From: Deltaproteobacteria bacterium ADurb.Bin026
GTDB lineage: Bacteria > Desulfobacterota > Syntrophorhabdia > Syntrophorhabdales > Syntrophorhabdaceae
Length of the DNA: 10,137 nucleotides
NCBI GenBank assembly: GCA_002071245.1
Contig: MWEV01000117.1
Span: 1-10,137, forward strand
Direction: 5' to 3'
This document shows, piece after piece, positions 7,177 through 10,137 of this stretch (positions are counted from its first letter, which is position 1; each line of letters begins with the position of its first letter). The notes beneath the pieces are model-generated. The model saw only the letters and a list, made by a program, of their open reading frames with translations, made no database searches and was not told where the DNA came from. The position numbers and the translations under genes are program-made.

Positions 7177-8179
7177 CTTTCAATTCATCCTCGATAAATG
7201 TGAGATATGGTATGCTTTCTTCAAAATCCCTGCCTGACATATAGGAAAACATGTCCTGGAGCCTCTCGGAGATACCTTTAAAATATCTTGTGAGTGGAAT
7301 GCCTTGAGGACAAGCCTCCTCACAGGCGCCGCACCCGACACAGGTCTGTGAAACATGATACATTCTAATGAAATGAAAGAGTTCTTTTCCTTGCGGCAAT
7401 TGAACTGTGCCTGAGCGCAGTATCTTGTTCAAAAGGGCATCTCCCTTGGGAAGATATTCATCACCATTGAAAACACAATCAATACAATAGCATACAGGAC
7501 ACATGTCTCTACAGTTTTTACACATTATACATTTAGAGAAATCTTCATAAAATTTATCCATTTCACTTTGAAATTTATCTATCCTCTTGCTTTCGCTAAT
7601 AAGCATGCCAACATTTATTTCCTCTAATTCACCGTCTATCAGTGAAAGAAAATCATCGCCTTTATTATTGTAAGGAACAGCCCAAGCAAAACCATCCTGA
7701 TCGATTCTTATGCCCGCGTCACCCACAACCCCCCTTTTTTCTCTACATGTCTTGCACGCCCAGCGTAGCATATCATTTCCCTCTAAATACTCTTTTAATT
7801 TTTTTGCTTCCAGCGGTATGTTGTTGTTTATGCTCTTAGATGATATTGTTCCAGGGCAATCAATAGAAACAGCGATGATATCTTCCCTTTCGATCTGACT
7901 AAGCTTTATCAGTTCTACATAAGCCCTTATTTCACAGGGCCTTAACAAAAGAATAATCTTTGTTCCCTTTGAAAATAAACGGCGGAAATGTAAGGCATTG
8001 TTTATACCAAAAAAAGGATTAAAAAGTGAAAAATTTTCAACATGATCCCCGAATGCACGGAGAAACACTCCATTTTCTTTATCTTCAAAACCAATTACAA
8101 GCTTGTTTTTATCTTTTTCTTTTAAAAACCTGTTGAGTGCATCTTCAATGGCCCCGTTTTTAACCTTTTTCCCTAACAT
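7163..8179 (-). CDS. FrhB/FdhB-like iron-sulfur flavoprotein (F420 hydrogenase/formate dehydrogenase beta-subunit family)
   Basis: A 338-residue protein that I place in the FrhB/FdhB family of electron-input subunits, which usually carry FAD and [4Fe-4S] clusters. Markers are LRPCEIRAYVELIKL (79-93), IAVSIDCPGT (102-111) and ACKTC (141-145). A dense cysteine run CIMCKNCRDMCPVCYC starts at C217 and continues to C235 (C217, 220, 223, 227, 230, 232, 235). A ferredoxin-type motif CVGCGACEEACP follows at C280/283/286/290. Similar proteins occur beside HdrA and MvhD in sulfate reducers, where the partner is often a formate dehydrogenase. A related possibility is the sulfite reductase/sulfhydrogenase beta-subunit (AsrA/HydB) family, which also has RPC motifs. 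Its start overlaps the MvhD gene by 20 bases; AAAGGAAAGG just upstream is the ribosome site. It may accept electrons from NAD(P)H, ferredoxin or an unlinked dehydrogenase; the donor cannot be read from the sequence. Confidence 0.82.
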   Translation of the reverse strand: MLGKKVKNGAIEDALNRFLKEKDKNKLVIGFEDKENGVFLRAFGDHVENFSLFNPFFGINNALHFRRLFSKGTKIILLLRPCEIRAYVELIKLSQIEREDIIAVSIDCPGTISSKSINNNIPLEAKKLKEYLEGNDMLRWACKTCREKRGVVGDAGIRIDQDGFAWAVPYNNKGDDFLSLIDGELEEINVGMLISESKRIDKFQSEMDKFYEDFSKCIMCKNCRDMCPVCYCIDCVFNGDEYLPKGDALLNKILRSGTVQLPQGKELFHFIRMYHVSQTCVGCGACEEACPQGIPLTRYFKGISERLQDMFSYMSGRDFEESIPYLTFIEDELKDAAD

Positions 8180-8579
8180 TTTTCCTTTCCTTTATTTCGT
8201 TGTACATGGTTGTGACTTTATCAACAAATCGCCTTGCCTCAGCAGCACTTACCCAAAAAAGCCGTATTTTTTCTTTCATATTAAATGCGTCCAACATTTC
8301 CTTTAATGCTGCAATCTTTCGTCTTGTGAAATAGTTACCTTTTATAAAATGGCAATCACCAGGGTGACATCCTGCGACAAAAACGCCGTCAGCCCCCTCA
8401 AAGATTGCCTTAAGGACGAATGCCGGGTCGACCCTGCTCGAACAAGGCACTTGAATAAGCCTAACGCCCTCCGGATATTTTAATCTAAGGCTTCCAGCCA
8501 TTTCAGATGCCTTAAATGTACAATATAAACATGCAAAGCCAATAATCTCAGGATTTTTTTCAACCTTATCTGTGGACAT
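8160..8579 (-). CDS. mvhD: MvhD-like [2Fe-2S] electron-transfer protein
   Basis: A 139-residue protein of the MvhD/FlpD family, the adaptor that passes electrons from a dehydrogenase to HdrA. Five cysteines are in the expected places: C17 and C20 in FACLYC, C46 in PCSSRVDP, and C71 and C76 in GCHPGDC, a set known in the family to bind a [2Fe-2S] cluster. The sequences ADGVFVAGCHPGDCHFIKGNY and the ending WVSAAEARRFVDKV are typical. FACLYC differs from the more usual CNWC. The ATG start is supported by a strong GGAGG at 8584-8588. It is free-standing, 39 bases after HdrA, whereas in QmoB and some HdrA proteins the domain is fused. Confidence 0.93.
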   Translation of the reverse strand: MSTDKVEKNPEIIGFACLYCTFKASEMAGSLRLKYPEGVRLIQVPCSSRVDPAFVLKAIFEGADGVFVAGCHPGDCHFIKGNYFTRRKIAALKEMLDAFNMKEKIRLFWVSAAEARRFVDKVTTMYNEIKERKNVREKG

Positions 8580-8583
8580 TATT

Positions 8584-8588
8584 CCTCC
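8584..8588 (-). promoter_or_regulatory. Ribosome binding site of the MvhD-like gene
   Basis: On the minus strand GGAGG sits 4 bases before the ATG at 8579. It lies in the only gap of the operon larger than 1 base (8580-8618), where independent initiation is needed. I see no convincing promoter in that gap. Confidence 0.7.
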
Positions 8589-8618
8589 AAAACTCTTCCT
8601 TTAACTTTGTATCTACCT

Positions 8619-10136
8619 TTATATTGCTTCCATTAACGCACTTATTTCATCGTCAATCATGCTATCAATATATCCCTTAAGACTTATTGCAGAAGAAGGG
8701 CATGTTGCATTGCATAGTCCACATCCCATGCACGCGGCCTCTTCCACACGTGCGATCCTGTTGTGCTCGTCATATTTGATCGCCTTTGCTATACATGCCT
8801 GTTCACACATCCTGCAACCACTACACCTTTTTGGATCAACATAAGAAATAAATGGATCCACATATGCATATCCAAGATTCAAAAACCCAAATAATTTAAC
8901 AGCAGATGCCCTGCCGTGATTGATCGATTCCTCTATATCCTTTGGTCCGGAACATGAGCCTGCGATAAAAATTCCTTTCACGGCTGTATCAAAGGGTCTA
9001 AGTTTTATATGTGCCTCAAGAAAAAATTTATCCTTATCAAGTGTGATTTTAAGCAGGTTAGCGATCAGCTTACTATCATCAGGGGGCGACATACCTATTG
9101 AAAGCACTACAAGGTCAAACTCCCTCTCAAAAATCTCGCCTAAAAGCGTATCCTCCCCTCTGATTATAATACCTGTAGGCGAAGGATTAATCTCTGCCAC
9201 ATTTGCCCTCGTAAAAAGGACACCTTTTTCTTGTGTATCTTCGAAATATTCTTCCCCGCCTTTCGGATGAGTTCTTACATCCATATAGAATGACTCGACA
9301 TAAGAGTCCTTATATCTGTCCTTGACTGCGTTCCCAATCTTTAGCGCATTTACACAACAAATCCTCGAGCAGTAAGGTTTTCCAATCTGTTCATCCCTTG
9401 ACCCAATACAGTGAAGTATGGCGACCCTTGGCTTATCAGAAAGATGCAACTTGTCAATATTTTGTTCAAAATCAAGCGTAGTTATAATTCTTTCGTCTTC
9501 TCCATATTTAAGCTCAGGTTTTAGAAGCGGGTTAAAAGGTGAAAAGCCTATCGCTATAATTGCTCCGCCAGCCGTGATCCTTTTTTCGCCATCAGGTGTT
9601 TCAAGCATCACATCATAATTTCCAAAAAACCCCTCAAAATTAGTAATCTTTGTTGACGTGAATATCTCGACATTTTTTCTTTCTACAAGCTCATTAACCA
9701 TTTCCTCGACTATATCGTTGCCGTTCTTTTCTGAAGGCCAAATATTTTTCAAGGTTCTCACATGACCACCGAGTTTGGAGTCCTTTTCAACGAGATATAC
9801 ATACATGCCCATTTTTGACAGAAAAAGGGCTGCACTTAAGCCTGACACTCCACCGCCGATAATAAGCGCAGATTTTTTTACATCAACAACCTTTTCTTCA
9901 AGGGGAACATGATGCGCTGCAGAGTATAGCCCCGCGAGGATGAGTCTCTTTGCCTTTTCTGTATTTTTATCAATATCATCGCCAACCCAAGAACAATGCT
10001 CTCTGATGCTGACCCTTCTTAAAAGAAATGGGTTGAGATTCGATTTTTTCAGAACATCCTTAAACATTTCTCCATGGAGCGAAGGCGCACATGATGCAAT
10101 GATTACCCGGTCAAGACCTTCTTTAATAATCTTGTC
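8619..10136 (-). CDS. hdrA: Heterodisulfide reductase subunit A-like flavoprotein (HdrA), 5' end beyond the window
   Basis: The FAD-containing subunit at which electron bifurcation occurs in Hdr complexes. The frame is open to the right edge, so the true start lies outside; an ATG at 10067 is internal, because 23 upstream codons read on as recognisable HdrA sequence (GLDRVIIASCAPSLHGE). Positions here count from that Met. The HdrA-specific N-terminal domain is visible with ASC upstream and REHCSW at 22-27, cysteines that may ligate its cluster. The FAD motif GGGVSG is at 71-76, with EKDSKLGG after it. The hallmark HCIGSRDEQIGKPYCSRICC follows near 215-234, with no selenocysteine. Two C-terminal [4Fe-4S] motifs, CSGCRMCEQACI and CMGCGLCNATCP, close the protein. 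About 505 residues are visible; comparison with methanogen HdrA suggests roughly 50 or more are missing. It is the first visible gene of the operon, and the promoter is not in the window. Confidence 0.93.
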   Translation of the reverse strand, partial: DKIIKEGLDRVIIASCAPSLHGEMFKDVLKKSNLNPFLLRRVSIREHCSWVGDDIDKNTEKAKRLILAGLYSAAHHVPLEEKVVDVKKSALIIGGGVSGLSAALFLSKMGMYVYLVEKDSKLGGHVRTLKNIWPSEKNGNDIVEEMVNELVERKNVEIFTSTKITNFEGFFGNYDVMLETPDGEKRITAGGAIIAIGFSPFNPLLKPELKYGEDERIITTLDFEQNIDKLHLSDKPRVAILHCIGSRDEQIGKPYCSRICCVNALKIGNAVKDRYKDSYVESFYMDVRTHPKGGEEYFEDTQEKGVLFTRANVAEINPSPTGIIIRGEDTLLGEIFEREFDLVVLSIGMSPPDDSKLIANLLKITLDKDKFFLEAHIKLRPFDTAVKGIFIAGSCSGPKDIEESINHGRASAVKLFGFLNLGYAYVDPFISYVDPKRCSGCRMCEQACIAKAIKYDEHNRIARVEEAACMGCGLCNATCPSSAISLKGYIDSMIDDEISALMEAI

Positions 10137-10137
10137 T

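Noticed and set aside
8920..9270. 116-codon plus-strand open frame opposite hdrA
   Set aside because: Its product is Ser/Ile-rich low-complexity sequence typical of the antisense of a flavoprotein gene, and the minus-strand HdrA motifs in the same bases are unmistakable.
10067..10137. HdrA starting at the ATG at 10067
   Set aside because: The 23 codons upstream in the same frame read as conserved HdrA N-terminal sequence (ASCAPSLHGE), so the Met is internal and the gene continues past the edge.

Overview
The window looks like chromosome from a fairly AT-rich, Gram-negative, strictly anaerobic bacterium. A secretin with a signal peptide implies an outer membrane, and six consecutive genes for heterodisulfide-reductase (Hdr) type iron-sulfur flavoproteins imply anaerobic energy metabolism. 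This gene mix is typical of sulfate-reducing or syntrophic Desulfobacterota, Nitrospirota and relatives. That placement is an inference from gene content, because the window holds no rRNA or other phylogenetic marker.

Left block (about 1-4011, plus strand) is a compact, probably co-transcribed set. It starts with the last codons of an upstream gene (probably pilP). Next come a short PilQ-type secretin, a secreted 441-residue protein that I read as FlgT/FlgO-like, a small secreted protein of unknown function, and an RsuA/RluB-family pseudouridine synthase. Gaps are 13 to 33 bases, apart from the pilP/pilQ junction, which is 2 bases or a small overlap. The first genes point to type IV pilus or outer-membrane export work; the pseudouridine synthase is a housekeeping rRNA modifier.

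Between the blocks, 4012-4242 is a 231-base convergent intergenic region. It holds a nested inverted repeat but no clear intrinsic terminator.

Right block (4243 to beyond 10137, minus strand) is one tight operon. In transcription order it encodes HdrA (its N-terminus lies beyond the right edge), an MvhD-like [2Fe-2S] protein, an F420-hydrogenase/formate-dehydrogenase beta-subunit (FrhB/FdhB) like protein, HdrC, HdrB and a second, divergent HdrA-like flavoprotein. Four of the five junctions overlap or are 1 base apart, suggesting translational coupling and a stoichiometric complex. By analogy with methanogen and bacterial Hdr complexes, the FrhB/FdhB-like protein and MvhD would pass electrons to the HdrA flavin. 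HdrA would split them between HdrBC, whose HdrB carries both CCG motifs that bind the catalytic clusters, and a low-potential acceptor such as ferredoxin. No hydrogenase or formate dehydrogenase catalytic subunit lies in the window, so the electron donor and the final acceptor are unknown. The second HdrA-like protein, with a degenerate repeat of its flavoprotein module, is the most unusual component.
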